A stretch of DNA of 64,000 nt from Eopsaltria australis (GCA_034509425.1 JAVTVJ010000372.1:868001-932000), one strand, 5' to 3'; positions 1-32,972 are shown, counted from the stretch's first letter. Notes: generated from the letters alone by a model not told the origin. Numbers and translations are program-made.

Positions 1-565
1 AAGTGTTATGCTTGGATTACAGTTCTTTTTATTCCTGAGAAACTGACTGGTCCAAGGTATTCCTGCACACACAGCATTCCTTTCCTAATGTGTTCTTGCA
101 GATGGACTTTTAAGTGTGGCTAGGTAATGCATGGAATTGCCAGACTTGCATTTAGCTCATCTCAATAGCTTTTCCACGTACAAAGGAATACAGAGAAATG
201 TGGAGTATTTTAAACTGCTGAAAGGAATTGATTTGATAATGATGCAAATACTGCCAGTTGTGTTGTACCTGTACCTTCTCACTATGGTGTTAGAAACTTT
301 AACCTTGACAATAATTTCGACTTTAGACAACTAATTTTAGCACTTATTTTAGTGGTAAAAAATTACTTGAAGCATTTCTAAATCTGATTTTGTCCCAGTG
401 CTTTATGATGTTTACTGCATTTTCTTTGATGTCCAGTTGATGTTCAAAGACAGTGTGGCAGAAATGGTAGTTTGTAGTTTGTGGTTAGAATATTTCAAGG
501 ACAGAGGAAATGCTGGCTGTATGAGACTCTCTGTACCACTAATCCTTGTCTCCTGTGTTGTGCAG
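1..565 (+). other. PUM2: PUM2 intron (3' portion)
   Basis: AT-rich intronic sequence leading to a pyrimidine-containing acceptor that ends in TGCAG at 565. No coding exon with PUM2 similarity was found. A micro-exon-like arrangement at 102-123 is discussed under rejected items. Confidence 0.85.
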
Positions 566-20473
<19,908 letters not shown>

Positions 20474-20873
20474 AAAACAAAGAGAAATGGAAGAAAAATT
20501 AAATTGTGAATTATCAAAACCTACAACTTAACTCTAAATGTTCTGATTTTTTTAAATCTATTTATTGACTTTGTTCATCCATTTGTAAAATTTTTATTCT
20601 TGTGTATATTTTTGGGGAGTGAATTGTTAAAAAAAAAAGAAAAAATATCTCCAGCCCTGATCCGGAGACCTATCAGATTGGATGGCTGGCAAAGCACAGA
20701 ATGCCTGTATATGATGTAATTGTATCAAAATAGCTGTCACATATTTTGTAAATTTTTACCTTGTAAAGTCACTGAAATAGTTTTTAAAGGGAAAAAGTAC
20801 AGTATTCTTTTAATACACTGGCTTGCAATCTGGTAGGTCTACCCAACATCATAGCACAACAGGTTTATAGAGT

Positions 20874-20881
20874 TGTATATA
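20874..20881 (+). promoter_or_regulatory. Pumilio recognition element 1 in PUM2 3' UTR
   Basis: Exact TGTATATA (UGUANAUA with N=U), 401 bases after the stop codon. It lies upstream of both poly(A) signals, so it would be present in all 3' UTR isoforms. Binding by Puf proteins is inferred from the established motif. Confidence 0.7.
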
Positions 20882-21148
20882 GAATTAATCCTTATTTTTC
20901 CCTTTTGTGTGAAGTCTTTTATACCAGATTAAAATTGATCAGCCGCATAAACATTATTTAACATGTTGAAAAGTTAAGTTGTATTTTGGTGGTTCACAAC
21001 ATCCTATCCAAATAACAAACAGGGCACAGCAAATTAAAGTAGGGAAGAACAAAACAATGGAAAATTTAAAAGACTAGTTTTTGGCACTTGCTGTGGATAC
21101 AGGTTTTTCTAAATCATGCCCTAAAGTTTTCTCTAGCAATGTATTAAA

Positions 21149-21154
21149 AATAAA
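21149..21154 (+). promoter_or_regulatory. PUM2: Proximal PUM2 poly(A) signal
   Basis: AATAAA about 676 bases after the stop, followed by a TTATATATTTAATTGTTG stretch. Use of this site would give a short 3' UTR. Functional use is not shown by sequence alone. Confidence 0.5.
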
Positions 21155-21159
21155 GTGCT

Positions 21160-21167
21160 TGTATATA
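21160..21167 (+). promoter_or_regulatory. Pumilio recognition element 2, next to the proximal poly(A) signal
   Basis: Exact TGTATATA starting 6 bases after the proximal AATAAA, so it lies between the hexamer and the expected cleavage position (10-30 nt downstream). Confidence 0.65.
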
Positions 21168-22138
21168 CTTATATATTTAATTGTTGTACAAGGTAGAGGA
21201 ATTTAAATGATGGTGGTACTTCCATTCAGCAAAGTACTCTGTTGGAAAAGGAGTGAACCCTGTATTAACTTTACAGTCAGTTTTACAACGCAGGAAGAGT
21301 AGAGATTTGTATTTTTTTATTTTGCATATAGAATTGTAAGGATTTGAAAGTGTTGAGCATTTATTTTGCTTTCTCACTGTAGATGCAAAAAATAGATAAT
21401 GATAAAGAGAAGGGGCCACTGAAAAGTAAACTTGATAGCTCAACATTTAAGCATGATTGATTAAATATTCAGATAGCTTTTTGCTTCCTATAAATATATG
21501 CATTGTATACGTGTAGTTAATAGGTGTAAGTTTACAGTTTGAAAACAAATCTCTCGTTTCGATGTTTATTACAAAGCCTTGCTAATTTAGTAGTGATGCT
21601 TACCTTGGTTGTACAGATGTACATTTGTAAACCTTCATGCTGTAAATGTAATTTGTTTTACTCCTTTTTGGGACAAAAATTTGCATTTTAGTGTATATTC
21701 ATATCCCCATTCCCTTCTTTCCCCCTGGCATATAGTGTTGTATAATGTAAATTTATTTCAGCAAATCAAGAGTGATTTTTTTAAAATTCTATCTTTATAT
21801 GGTTTCAAAAATACAAACTGGCTTTCTTTTTATCTATTGTGAGAAACATTATGTTTTGTTTATAACATAGCTGTTGAATCTGTTCATATGGACACTTTGG
21901 GAAATCAATCTGTTCAAATTTTAAATCAGGATAAATAAGCATAGTAAGAAGTGGACTGAAATATTTGGTTATCACAGAAACCAGTGCTTCTTCCATCTTA
22001 ATAAATGTGGCATGATTTTTTTGTACAGAAGAGTACTGTATTTTTGAATAGCCTTCTCCCAGCGTAAAGCAAATATGTATGATACTGTCGATTTTTTTTC
22101 TCTGGACATATGACATTGTAACAGTAACATAAAGATGA

Positions 22139-22146
22139 TGTACATA
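22139..22146 (+). promoter_or_regulatory. Pumilio recognition element 3 in PUM2 3' UTR
   Basis: Exact TGTACATA (UGUANAUA with N=C) in the distal part of the 3' UTR, present only in the long isoform. Confidence 0.65.
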
Positions 22147-22410
22147 TACAAGCGGCCTTATGTACATTTCCCAATGATCTTTTTAAGGCAGAATTGTGAC
22201 CATATGTGTATAATTAAAATCCTTTTTAATCCTTTGCCTATGGAAATATTTTGGAAAAAGCTTACTTTGTATATTCAGTTTCTGAAAGATAAAGAAAGTG
22301 CTTTGTATGTTGTTGAAGTAAGTATTTTGTGTAAAATGTTCATTTGGATGGCTTAACCTAAAGTTTTGATCAACGTGGTAGTTTGGAAACAACGTCTTGA
22401 GCATTGATCA

Positions 22411-22416
22411 AATAAA
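22411..22416 (+). promoter_or_regulatory. PUM2: Distal PUM2 poly(A) signal
   Basis: AATAAA followed by GGCTGTTTTGGTAGGGGTGT, a G/T-rich downstream element. This is the best candidate for the main 3' end of PUM2 mRNA. Confidence 0.75.
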
Positions 22417-25104
22417 AGGCTGTTTTGGTAGGGGTGTGATCACGAGAAAGAAAATAGTAGTGGTACAAACTTCCATGAGGAATTCTGTCATGTTACTGTT
22501 GATACCAGGGTTACATAACTGTTACTAAAGCAGACATCTGAGGCGCTGCATTTCTAATGGTAGTGATAACTCATTAATAGGCAAATGGGAAAGCTTTTTC
22601 TGGCCTACTTCCAGTGCCTGCATGAAGTGAAGTAGTAGGCCTCGTTATTTTGAGTAAGCACAATTCTAATTGCCAAGTAGTTTTTGCATGGCAGTTCACA
22701 AAATTCCTCTCCAGAGGAACCAGCCCTGTCATTGGAGCCAGAGCTTTCCTGTAGTCACCCAAAGGATGACTTCTGAGCCACTTCCTTGGACACATCAATT
22801 CTCCTCAGTGACTATCTTTACCCTGTGTACCTGTGCCGTGTGTTCTAATCCACAGAGCCGACATTCCTTCAACACGTAAGACAGTACGTCAGGCTTTCGG
22901 GGATGTCCAGGCAGAAACTGATCCTGTCCCAGTACTTTGTCCCTGCAGCACTCATGCCATGGTTGAATTTAAACAGTCCTGTAACTGTCATCCTTGGTGC
23001 TTTCAATATCTTGAGTATAATCTTCCACTTGCTCTCCTGAGATCATTTGTGCACAAATTCTATCCAGGAACATGAAAATCACTGGATTTCCTTTCAACTA
23101 TTTTAGGGTTTGGGTAGAACCACTAGACTTTTTGCTCAAGTATTGCTTTTTGATATAGATTGTTTACGGACCAGTTTGATTAGGTTTGACTCCAGGTGGC
23201 TCGTATTGAATAATGTAATGTTCACATGTATATACTGTAAAAAATCAAAATGAAAATGTGTGAATAACACTGTGTGAAATATATCTGGTCTTGCGTTTTT
23301 CCTGTAGGAAACCAGCCATATTCTGTTATGTGACTTAGCTGTGTCTGTGGAGCTCAGCTTCGGGAAGGTGCTCACTCACTTGATCTGATGGGAATTGGGC
23401 AATTACTGAAGAACCCTGGATTAGATCATTAAATTTCCAAGGGCCGTTTTGAGCAGCTAAACCTTCCTGTTTCATACAGTCTTTACTAACAACTTGTTCA
23501 GGCTACAGCCTGGTGACAGTTTCTTTGTACACCTCTGGATCCAAGATGAGTTCTGGAGCATTTTGAGAGGGTTACCTTTCAAATGAGAGAAGAAATTGTT
23601 AGCACTCTGTGGCATCCCTGGACCCACACTCATTTCTGTTACTGCCCAGGAGCTTTTTCAAAAGACTATTCTTAGCTCAAGGTGTGGAGTGAAGTGGACT
23701 GACAGCACAGGAAGTGAGCCTGGTGGGAAATAACTCACCTAAGGGGCCCCTGTGGACAGAAAAGTCGTAATGCCCATCTCTCCATCCCTGACTTTTCCAT
23801 CAGAGCATGGAGAAAATTGAAGTTTTGGGGTCATAATGCTTAGACGTTTTAAAGTGCTGATGCAAATTCAGAAACCAATTTAGTCACTGTTCTCTCTGCT
23901 GTAAGGAGCACGCATTAGAAGAGACGCTTATGGCTCACCACAGCACAGTAACACAGCAGTGGGGTTGGGCTCCACGAGAATGTTTGATGCTCAGCATTCC
24001 AGTAACTCGGAAAGTGGGTTAACAGTGGGGTGACAACAACACCCACCGTGTCATTCAGGGAAGTAAAACTGAGAGCACTTCAATATCTAGCGACTGGTCA
24101 TTGAAACTGCAGACTGCATGTAAGTCAAGCACCTGAGGGGGAAACTCAGGGCAAACTACAGAGCAGCACTCTTTCCTTGCAGTCAGGGCGGCTGCAGCGC
24201 TCCACTGCAGAACCCTGCATGCACCGGTGCCTGAGCATGGCGTGTCCTGAGAGCGGCACATCCTGCCCTCGTGGGGTCACCGTTCTCTGCTGCTGCTTGA
24301 GCAAGGAAAGGGGAACACATGAGCTGTCTGATCTGAGCTGTCGCAGCCCACGGCAGGGCAGGAGTGGCTGTGGGTTTGTTGAGGCAGCAGTTCACATCGT
24401 ACCAAACTGCCAGTACCACCTGAAGTGTCATTAGTCTGTGGGCAGCACTGGTGTTCTGATGAACTACAGGCAGTGCTTTACTCAGCCTGAAGAGTTTCAG
24501 ATACACAGGCACTATCTGTGCCCAAAGGATGCTGATTCAAGCACCTCTTGGCTTGGGAATGAGGAAGCTTGGTTCCTGTCAGGGATATATCTCTCTTGGG
24601 GCTCTGCTTGGTTCCTGGTGTTGGGCTAGGGAGGTGTGGGAGAACTTGGCAAGTGTAGATCTGCCACCCAGGAAGAGACAACCTAAGAGATGCTGCAGAG
24701 TGAGCCTGGGGTGTTGGCTCTCCTGTGCGGCAGAGCAGCCCAGGCCTCCCCAGCTCCATCAGAAGGGGTTAAAAACCACCACTGCTGTCTCAGAGTCACA
24801 CATGTAAAGGATGGAAGGATGTCGATCCAGTGTTGATAGCACTCCAGAGGCAATACAGGACATGGGCTTTCCTGAGCTGATGCAGGAAAGGAGGTAACTG
24901 CTTTAGCCAGGAGAATGAACCAGATCCCAAAGTCACACGTTTGGTGTAAGAGCACAGAGGCCCCGGGATGGGGGAGTGACCACCCTGCATCGAGGCAGGG
25001 AGCGGTGGGGAAGACCAAGCATAGGGGTTTAACTGAACTGCTGGTGCTTCTCAGTGAGGTGATGCAGGAGAGTTTCCTCTGCTGGACGGAGCCTGCTCCC
25101 TCTG

Positions 25105-25180
25105 CAGGCTCGCTCAGTGGTTAGAGAACTTGCCCAGCAAACGAGATGCTTGAATTAGTTTCCATTACCAGCCTCAGGGT
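25105..25180 (+). repeat. Degenerate tRNA-like sequence (possible ancient SINE head)
   Basis: TCGCTCAGTGG at 25110-25120 matches the pol III box A consensus TGGCNNAGTGG at 10 of 11 positions, and is followed by TTAGAGAACTTGCCCAGC in the position of a tRNA D-arm and anticodon arm. The box B position (GCTTGAATTAG) is degenerate. It is not a functional tRNA gene; a relic of a tRNA-derived SINE is the best guess. Confidence 0.3.
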
Positions 25181-28100
25181 TTTGAACCCACCTCCCTCAC
25201 TTCACAGCATTTTCCTAACCACAAGGAGCTGGGCGGGTTCATTTTCTACTCCTGAATTTGGGCTGGGCTTTTAGCACGGCTTGAACCATTCATTGCATCA
25301 CAAAGAGCACAAGATGGAGCATGACTCCTAAAGCACGCAGGTGGGAGTGGGTAGGTTCTGCACCTGAGATCCTTGTCTCCACCTCGATTCTCCCAGACTC
25401 ACTTAATGCAAAATATATCTTGGGAGCAGCATTCCCCCATCATTATCAGACTGGAAGCTTTCCAGAGCCTTTATAAAAAGCAGCTGAAATGCAGGAAGAC
25501 CTATTCTAAAGACCCTCTTCCTTTCATTAATAAGAACAAACATTGGAATAAAACGTTTACCCCCTCACCCGCGTCAGTTCTCTGGGCACAGGAGGCCTTC
25601 TGTCTCTTCTGCTTGCACAGTGCCTACCCAACCCTAAACTCCCCAGATCTGCAAACAAGAGCTGGGGCACATTGCAGGTGTCACAGCTGGTGTACAAGAC
25701 CATCAGACAGGGAGAAACCCCTTACAAAGCTGAGCCCTAATGAGCTTCGTTTGAGCTTCAGACCTGCCTGGAGGGTTCAGATTTCCTGGCAGCCGCACAG
25801 CACCGCAGCCCTTCCTCAGCCTGGCTGCTGGATCTCTTCCCAGCCCAGCCTCGGGGAGCGAGGCAGCCCTTCCCCGGCACAGCAGCGCTCAGGTGGTGGA
25901 GGCTGTGGGGAAGGCAGCCTGCTTGTCTGCTGATCACAGGGCAGGTTCACACGCTGCAGTTTCACAAACATTCACTCGGAGTGCTGGCTGTGGATCGCAC
26001 CCACAGCAGCACAGAGCTGCCCCCGTGCCTGACTGCCGCGGAGGAATGGCACTGCTGGGGACTGGGGAGGAATTGGCCAAGCCTGCTGAGGTCCCTCTCC
26101 TTACAGGTGATGTTGGCTGTGCCTTCTCAGGCTGCAAGGCCACTGTCTGCTCCTGTCAAAGGGCCTTCCTCAGCCTTGGGGAAGCAGCTGCAGGTGTCAG
26201 ATCCCCAAAGACATAAAACTGCTTACTGAGGGCTAATGGAAACTAAGAAGGGAAGTGTTATGTCAAGGGAACACACACATGTGGTGGCAGAAAGCACTAG
26301 CCAGCCTGGCCGGCAAGGGAGATGATGACAGCACATTTCACAGCTATATTCTCTTCTCCCAAATATAGGCATCCTATTCCTTGTCTAAACCAGAGAGTCA
26401 AAAATTAGAAGTTCCCTGGTGGGAATGAAGACCTCTCTTTCCTCCCCTGTATAATCCTTATCTCCCTTTCTCTAAGGGAGCTAAAATACAGCATGAGAAA
26501 GTATTTCCATTTCTCCCTGCACAGGATCAATTCTGGAGGAGAGGTTTTGGGAGGCCATCTGTTCACACAGGCTGGATCTTGGAGAAGGATTCAGCCCTGC
26601 TGCCTGGGCTCAGGTTTGGTGGGTCTGCCTCGCTCCACACCTGTGTGTGAACTGGATCCAGAGGCTGGTCCAGCAATCTGAGCAATCGCTCAATAAGCAA
26701 GAATTAGAAGGCTGAAGCTGGGCTGAGGAACTGAGGATGGGCAAACTCACTGCAAATCACAGAGTCAATTCCAACCCCCTGCATGGAGGGATGGGATGAA
26801 TGGAGCAGAGTTCACCCCTATCAGAGGTCCAAGCTATACACTGATCTCTTTCAAGTGGGCCATTTGGCTCTTAAAAAGCCTTTTTGTATGAAAACTCACC
26901 ATCTTAAGTACTCCAAAATTCACATGATGTCTCCTGTTTCCTTGAAACATCATGTGTCTCATGAGAACTAAGGGTTTGATTATTCATCCCAGTTTGGGAG
27001 TCACACGAGTTCACATCCTGCTGGGACAGGGTCTGTCATGCAGCCCTACCCCATGTGCCACCTCCTCCACATGCAGGGAACCAAAAGTCCAGAGGTCTGA
27101 TCAGGCTGTTCAAGGTGACCCACCCCACATTTCTGTGTAGTGCTGCAGGGTCCCCACTGGCCACTTAGAGAAGGGACACCCCCACAGGGGCCATGCAGCT
27201 ACACCCCACCAGAGAGGCTATGGGGAAATACCATCCCAGGTTAAAACCACTTCTGTTTGGATGTGGACACTTCCAGGCACTCATACACTGGGTACAGGTC
27301 CTGTTGCATACTTAGGGATCTGGTGCCATTAGAGGGACCCTTGAGCATCCAAGACACCTGGGCAGGACAGGGAAACATTCGCTAGGAGCTTGCCTTAGCC
27401 AAAACTTCCCTTCCAGCAGAACGTCTTCGATGGCACTGAACACCTCAATATACACAGGGGGTCTCTTCACCAGGCACGTACCAGAAACCAATAAGCAACT
27501 TTTTATAAATCAATGGTTAAAAGGGGGAGGAAGGGCAGGGAGAGAGGGAGGGAATGGAAGGCAGTAGACCCAAAGGGTTTGTTGGGGGTGGGAGTGAGAA
27601 CAACTTTATACTGAAGAATGGAATGGGATGAGAGGTGGAGAAACAAAGCATCTACATCCAGTCGTACACACAAAGCTACTGTAACCACACTGAAATAAAC
27701 AACCATAAGGACCTTATGGATTTTAAATAATGGGAGAAGGGGAGGGGGAAGACAGAAGCATCACCTTGAAAACCAAATGGTGTTTTTTAAAAGTACATAA
27801 CATAGTAATAATAGTAAAAAGACACTTTATGCATTGGAAAACCTTCATTCCAGGCCTCCCTCTGAAGTTTAGCTAATTTCACATTCACCTAAAAAGAAAT
27901 CAAACTAAAAAAGAGGAAACAAAAGAGCATAAAATATGAAGCAATTAAAATATCTGTGTTCACCCTGCAAAAGTCAGTGCTGTCAGAGTGGAGCAGGCAT
28001 CAGGCACACATGCCACACTGAGCTTAAAGCCATGGTAAACCCACAGCTTTCTCTTCCACACAGTCATGAAGGTCAGCAGTGCAGGAACCCCCCACTGCCC

Positions 28101-31100
28101 AAAGAGGGTTACAGCCCTTGCTCCCCTCCTTCCCTCCAGCTCCTCAGCCATGTATGTGCCCCACTGTGCCCCTGCCTGCCTCCCACCTGGGCACATGCTC
28201 CCAGGGAGGTGGTTCCCCACCAGGAAGATGCTGACAGGCATTCGAGCAGGGCTTGGTCTCTGCTTCAGCCTTGTGCCAGCGCTACCCCTGCAGCCCCCGA
28301 GCACCAACCCACCCGCGATAGGGGCATCCCAACCCCACTCCCAGGAGCTGGGGGAAGGCATTCTCCTAATGAGTGCATGAGAAGGGCCAGGGTGAGGGGT
28401 GAGACAGGATGGGTGGGATCGGTGGGTGAATCAATGCTCTGACAGCCAGGGCTGGAGGCACTTGCACCGCCCGGAGGGTTCGGCCAGGAGTGACTGCACT
28501 CAGCCCTCAGACAGCCAATGTCTGCAGAAGGGGTAAGTGGCCTTGAAATGCTAAATGAAGGATGGTAATTGCAGTGAGATGCATCCGTTTGGTTAATCAG
28601 GAAGAAAACCTGTACTTTACATCGTATCGATTTCACAGCACAGTCATGATTGGTAGCAAGAGGAAATGGTAAAACCTGTGCCTGGCCCCAGAGCCATCAC
28701 TCCTCAAAGACCCTCAGCCAGTCTGGGGTCCAGATCACCTAGGACTGATGAATACATAAAAAACCAACAGTATTTTTTACAATGTTCCAAATATCTGTTC
28801 TAAGCAGCTGTTACTGAAATGGAACTAAAATCTCTGGTGCAGCCTAGTCCTGCTCTCACAACTGCTCTGCTGCTGCATCTGCTTCTCCCAAGACCACAGC
28901 TTTTTTGCATACGTAGGAGTATTAAACCTGCTTTGGCAGAATTCCTGGAGTTAGACGTGCTTACTCAAATTCTCCATGTAGCAGAAACACCTAACCCAAG
29001 ATACTTGGCTGTTTAAAGGTGACAGTCTGAAAACTTATAGTCAACATGTTTCATGTGGACTGAATACTTCTGTATTTTGGTTAAAACTCTTTCATTTTCT
29101 CCTTTGTTTGGAACTTTTAAAGCAAAAGTACAGCTCTAGTTTGTGCAAAAACTGATAGCTAACTTCAAGGGTATGTGGTATATTGGGTATGGTCAGAGAG
29201 GAACAGGGACCACATTCCACAAGGAGAGCTTTTATTAAAGTTTTGTGCAAGTTATTCAAGCATAAGCTATCATAAGATAGAGCATAAGCCTCTATCACAA
29301 ATCAGGACAATAAAGGAATACAGAGAAAATACAGGAGTCCTTTGACAAGAGATTAAACCTCATTCAATCTGGAGTCCCCATCTCCCCCAGGTAAATAATG
29401 GGTCTCTGTGACACTGCCAGAGCCAGCAGTAGGATTAAAAATACACACATTTTATTGTCATAGCACTTACTGAGGTACTACAAAGGCACCAAGTATGGCA
29501 GTTCCTATTTTGGAGGGTGGCAGGCAGCTGCGCAGGATCCTACTTCTCTCATGGTCAGGGTTTGCAGCTCAGGCAATCTGCAAAACTTCTTCTCAGCACT
29601 TCCCCACTGAATGCACTGAAGAAAGTTGCTGTCCCCAGGGGGACACAGGATCAACAGAAACCTCCCCTGGAGGAGCAGGGCAGCCGCCAGAGGGAAAGTC
29701 AGCAGGTACCAAGCAGGGGGTGCTGTGCAAACAGGGTAGCTCTGTCATCCCTGTGCTGCTTGCCTTTTCCCCAAAGCTCCCAGCAGCTGCCTGCCTGTAT
29801 CTTCCTGGGAGTCGCGATACCCTTCTCTCCATGCTCATTTTCATGCCAGGGCAAACCCCATTCTGTGCTCAAATCATTAGAGGTCGAGGGATCATGCACT
29901 GCAAGCCAGCGTGAATCACTGTGAGTGAGCTGCCCTGAGCTGACCACAGGGCAAGTGCAGCACAGAAAGGCAGCAGAGCCTCCCTGGGCAAGGGAAAGAA
30001 CAACAAAAAACGTGGTTATTCAGGTGAGTGCTTTCAGAAATACCTGCCTAGTCCACAACCTCTGAAAGTGGTGGGCCAAGATTGTTGAACAGTGAAAGCA
30101 GCAGCCAGTACTACAGGAAAAGGCCTCATTAAGAGAGAGCGAGTCAGTCTTTTCTTGTGGGCAACACCCGTGTAACTTCGGGCTAATGGGAAACCCCTCC
30201 GTAGGTTTTCATGGACCAGCCCCCAAAATCCAGCTCTGAGGCTCTCTGTAATGAGCATGCAGGATCCTACCAGGCCCTCACACACAGCATCAAAGCAATG
30301 CAGCTGCTTTTATTACAGCTGTTTATGAAAACTATCACAAAAGTGGCATGCCACTGCCAGCTGAGCTTTTGCCAAAGGAAGCTCTGCTAAATTAGGCCAA
30401 GAATTATTTGGTTAGTGGCACAGACATTTATTTATAGTTTTCAGTGTCCACTCAGAAATTCTCACTAGCAGAACACAGGGAAAGGAGATAGAGGAGAAAG
30501 AAAAAAGTCACCAAACTCTTGGGAGAGGCAGCCAAGTTGATTCAGTTAGCGACTATAAAGCCAACACCACAGCTACCCTGACACTTGGACCATTACACTT
30601 TGCATTGTTTAAAGGGGGAAAAAAAACAACCTCAGATTTTTTACAAGAAGGCTTATTCTTGTCCAAGTAAGCAAGGTCATCCCTTCCATGGAGCATTGCA
30701 CTGGGGAGAAGAAAGGAGATCAGAGCAGACATCGCCTCAGGCTAACTTCACACTCCACACCTTAGGGTGGGCCACAGGGGAGTCTCCTTTGGTCTCTCAC
30801 TTCCTGGGAGTGAAAGCCAGGAGGCAGATGGAGTTGCTCAGAGATGTCTGACTCACTGCAAAGGCGGCCGGACAGAACAAGCAAAATCAGATATCACAGT
30901 GCAAGCAAACTGGGTGCGTTCAGGTGATCCTGCTGCAAGTCACAGCTGCATGTGAAAGGGTCAGAATCAATCATTTCTACATCAGTGGAAAAGGACATCC
31001 AAACCAAACCGCACGGGATTTGCCAAGGCATGTAAGGAGTCAGGGAAAGTCAAGTGCATTTGGTGCCACCAGGCTGAACAAAGAGAAATGGCCTGGTGAA

Positions 31101-31821
31101 TAGGAGAGCCCTGTGTCTGGGGACCCAGAAGATGAGTAGCACAATGGCTGGATGCCAAATGTTGCACGCTGACAGACAAGCCCTTGGTAATCTGAGGCTG
31201 AAGGTCCAGCTTGCTTCCTCTTCAGACTTGTTCCTAATGTTTGTATTGGTTTAATGACTGGGCAGATTGCTCCTTTGTTACTGCATGGAGTTCGAAAGAG
31301 AAGGATATGGTGTGAGCTGTGGATAATAGAGGCACTGGCCTGAGGAACTTGAAAGAGGAAGAAGAAGAGAAGCTCCAGGCTAGCAGCAAATGAAACTGCA
31401 AATCCTCCTGGTCTACAGAGTCTCCAAAGAGGCCACCAGTCACACTGTCCTAAGCTACTCCTGTCAGGACAATCCTTCCTCTTCCATCTGCAGGTTTTAG
31501 CCTACTGATCAAAGCTTCTTGTTGCCAGCTCACCATTCTGAGGCACCATCCTTGGGAAAAACCCTGATGCTGAAGGGACTGTCAGTGACAGTATTTCAAG
31601 CCCTTCCCAGACACCATCCCTTTTTCTGAGTGCATCTCCCACCTCACTCCAAGAAGTTTCTAGGGCAGACTGAAACTGAATGCATTTTACTAAATATATT
31701 TACCATCCTGTAACTGCCCCATGTGTCCAGAGGCATCCTCTTTCCTCTCTGTCCTGTTCAGCAATCACCACACAAATTCAGGGTTTCACCTAAAGCCTTG
31801 CCTACATGTTACACCTGAGAA

Positions 31822-31897
31822 GTGAAACACATGAGAGTTGTGGGTCTCCTGTTCTTACAAATCCCCTTTAGCCAACTGAGCTACCACATAGGGAGAA
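31822..31897 (-). repeat. Degenerate tRNA-like sequence on the minus strand
   Basis: The minus strand reads GGTAGCTCAGTTGGCTAAAG; its TAGCTCAGTTGG (31872-31883) is a perfect box A. The expected box B and acceptor-stem pairing are not recognisable downstream. Best read as a tRNA pseudogene or old tRNA-derived SINE. Confidence 0.35.
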
Positions 31898-32972
31898 AAC
31901 AGGACTTTTTTCTCTGTCACAAAAGCAACAACAGAGAAAATGGCAATCATCCTCTTGGAAGCCAACCAGAAATAGCACATGTGAGCAGTGAGCTGTGAAC
32001 CCGAGGAGGTGGGCAGCCTGGACACTTAGAACAATCTCAATATTTGCACATACTCTAACATCCCTCTGTGTGTTACAGAATATATTTCTCTTCTCTATCC
32101 CAGGATGTCTGGCTGTTGCACACTTAAGTTTGGCAGCTGATGAAATCCTTGAGATGTGATGTGTGAGTCTGTCCAGCTTGATGCCACAGGTACAATCCAG
32201 CCCTTGTTAGGGAACTCAAAGCAGAATCTAACCCTTTTTCTAGCCCTACCCCACCTGGTCAGTCAATTAATAAACCATTTAAGGACACATGGCACGAGGC
32301 TTTAGGAGTCACTGGTGAAATGCTCTGCAGGCTGCACTGCTGCTGACGGGCAGCTGCGAGCTGAGGACACACAGGGACAGTGGCACATCCTCACACTCTG
32401 CTGTGGGTGGGTCTGACACCTGGAAAGCCAGCCAGGCAGCTCCTGCTGCTGTGTGATACATTCATTGGGGGTAGGGGACCACGGCTTCTGCTCCAGAACC
32501 CAGTGCAGAAAGGTTGTGGTTGCCCAAAAGTGACAGTTGCCATCCCTGCTCGCCTCTGGTGGTGGCGGAAGCCATGGGCTGGATTCCTCCCGTGCCTGTG
32601 TTTCCCCTCTTCCCATGGCAGCACACAGTTCAAACCAGCTCCTTTTCCCCAAGGAGAATGAGTTCAATTGGGCTACACTGCTGGAAGCCCTTGATCCAAT
32701 TCTGGGAAATCCCCACAGCTCCACTGTACTGGGCAAAGGCAACCAGCTCCTATGATCCCCTGAGCTCCGGGCTGCCAAGAAACTCCTCTCCATACAAGTC
32801 TCATCTGGCTTTTCAGCATGGAGTTCTTTTGACTGAAACCACAATACTTAACATGCTTCAATGATCAAGCAGAGGGCACGGGAATGTCACTGAAAGCACT
32901 TGGCTCCCAAACGCTGCATTGTTCTTCCCTCACCCCATTCACAGATCCCGACCAGAACATACCCATCAAGCT

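Larger units (their letters stand above)
20474..22430 (+). other. PUM2: PUM2 3' untranslated region
   Basis: About 1.96 kb of AT-rich sequence after the TGA. It ends at the distal AATAAA (22411-22416), which is followed by G/T-rich sequence typical of a cleavage downstream element. The exact cleavage base is inferred. It holds three perfect UGUANAUA motifs and several TGTATATT near-matches (20603, 21692, 22268). Short open frames here are not genes. Confidence 0.85.

Noticed and set aside
102..123. Micro-exon-like 22-nt segment with acceptor TTCTTGCAG and donor CTAG|GTAATG
   Set aside because: 22 nt is not a multiple of three, so inclusion before the phase-1 exon at 566 would break the frame, and the sequence has no counterpart in PUM2 as I recall it.
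25373..25933. 186-codon open frame in the intergenic region
   Set aside because: No start context, no splice sites linking it to other exons, no similarity I recognise and no codon pattern typical of a coding exon.
26753..26790. CR1-like string (CACAGAGTCAATTCCAACCC)
   Set aside because: It resembles a CR1 3' end with an internal deletion but is too short and degenerate to call without a repeat search.
29445..29460. Minus-strand AATAAA suggesting an antisense transcript between PUM2 and SDC1
   Set aside because: A single hexamer is expected by chance in AT-rich sequence; no spliced coding or structured RNA could be recognised upstream of it on that strand.
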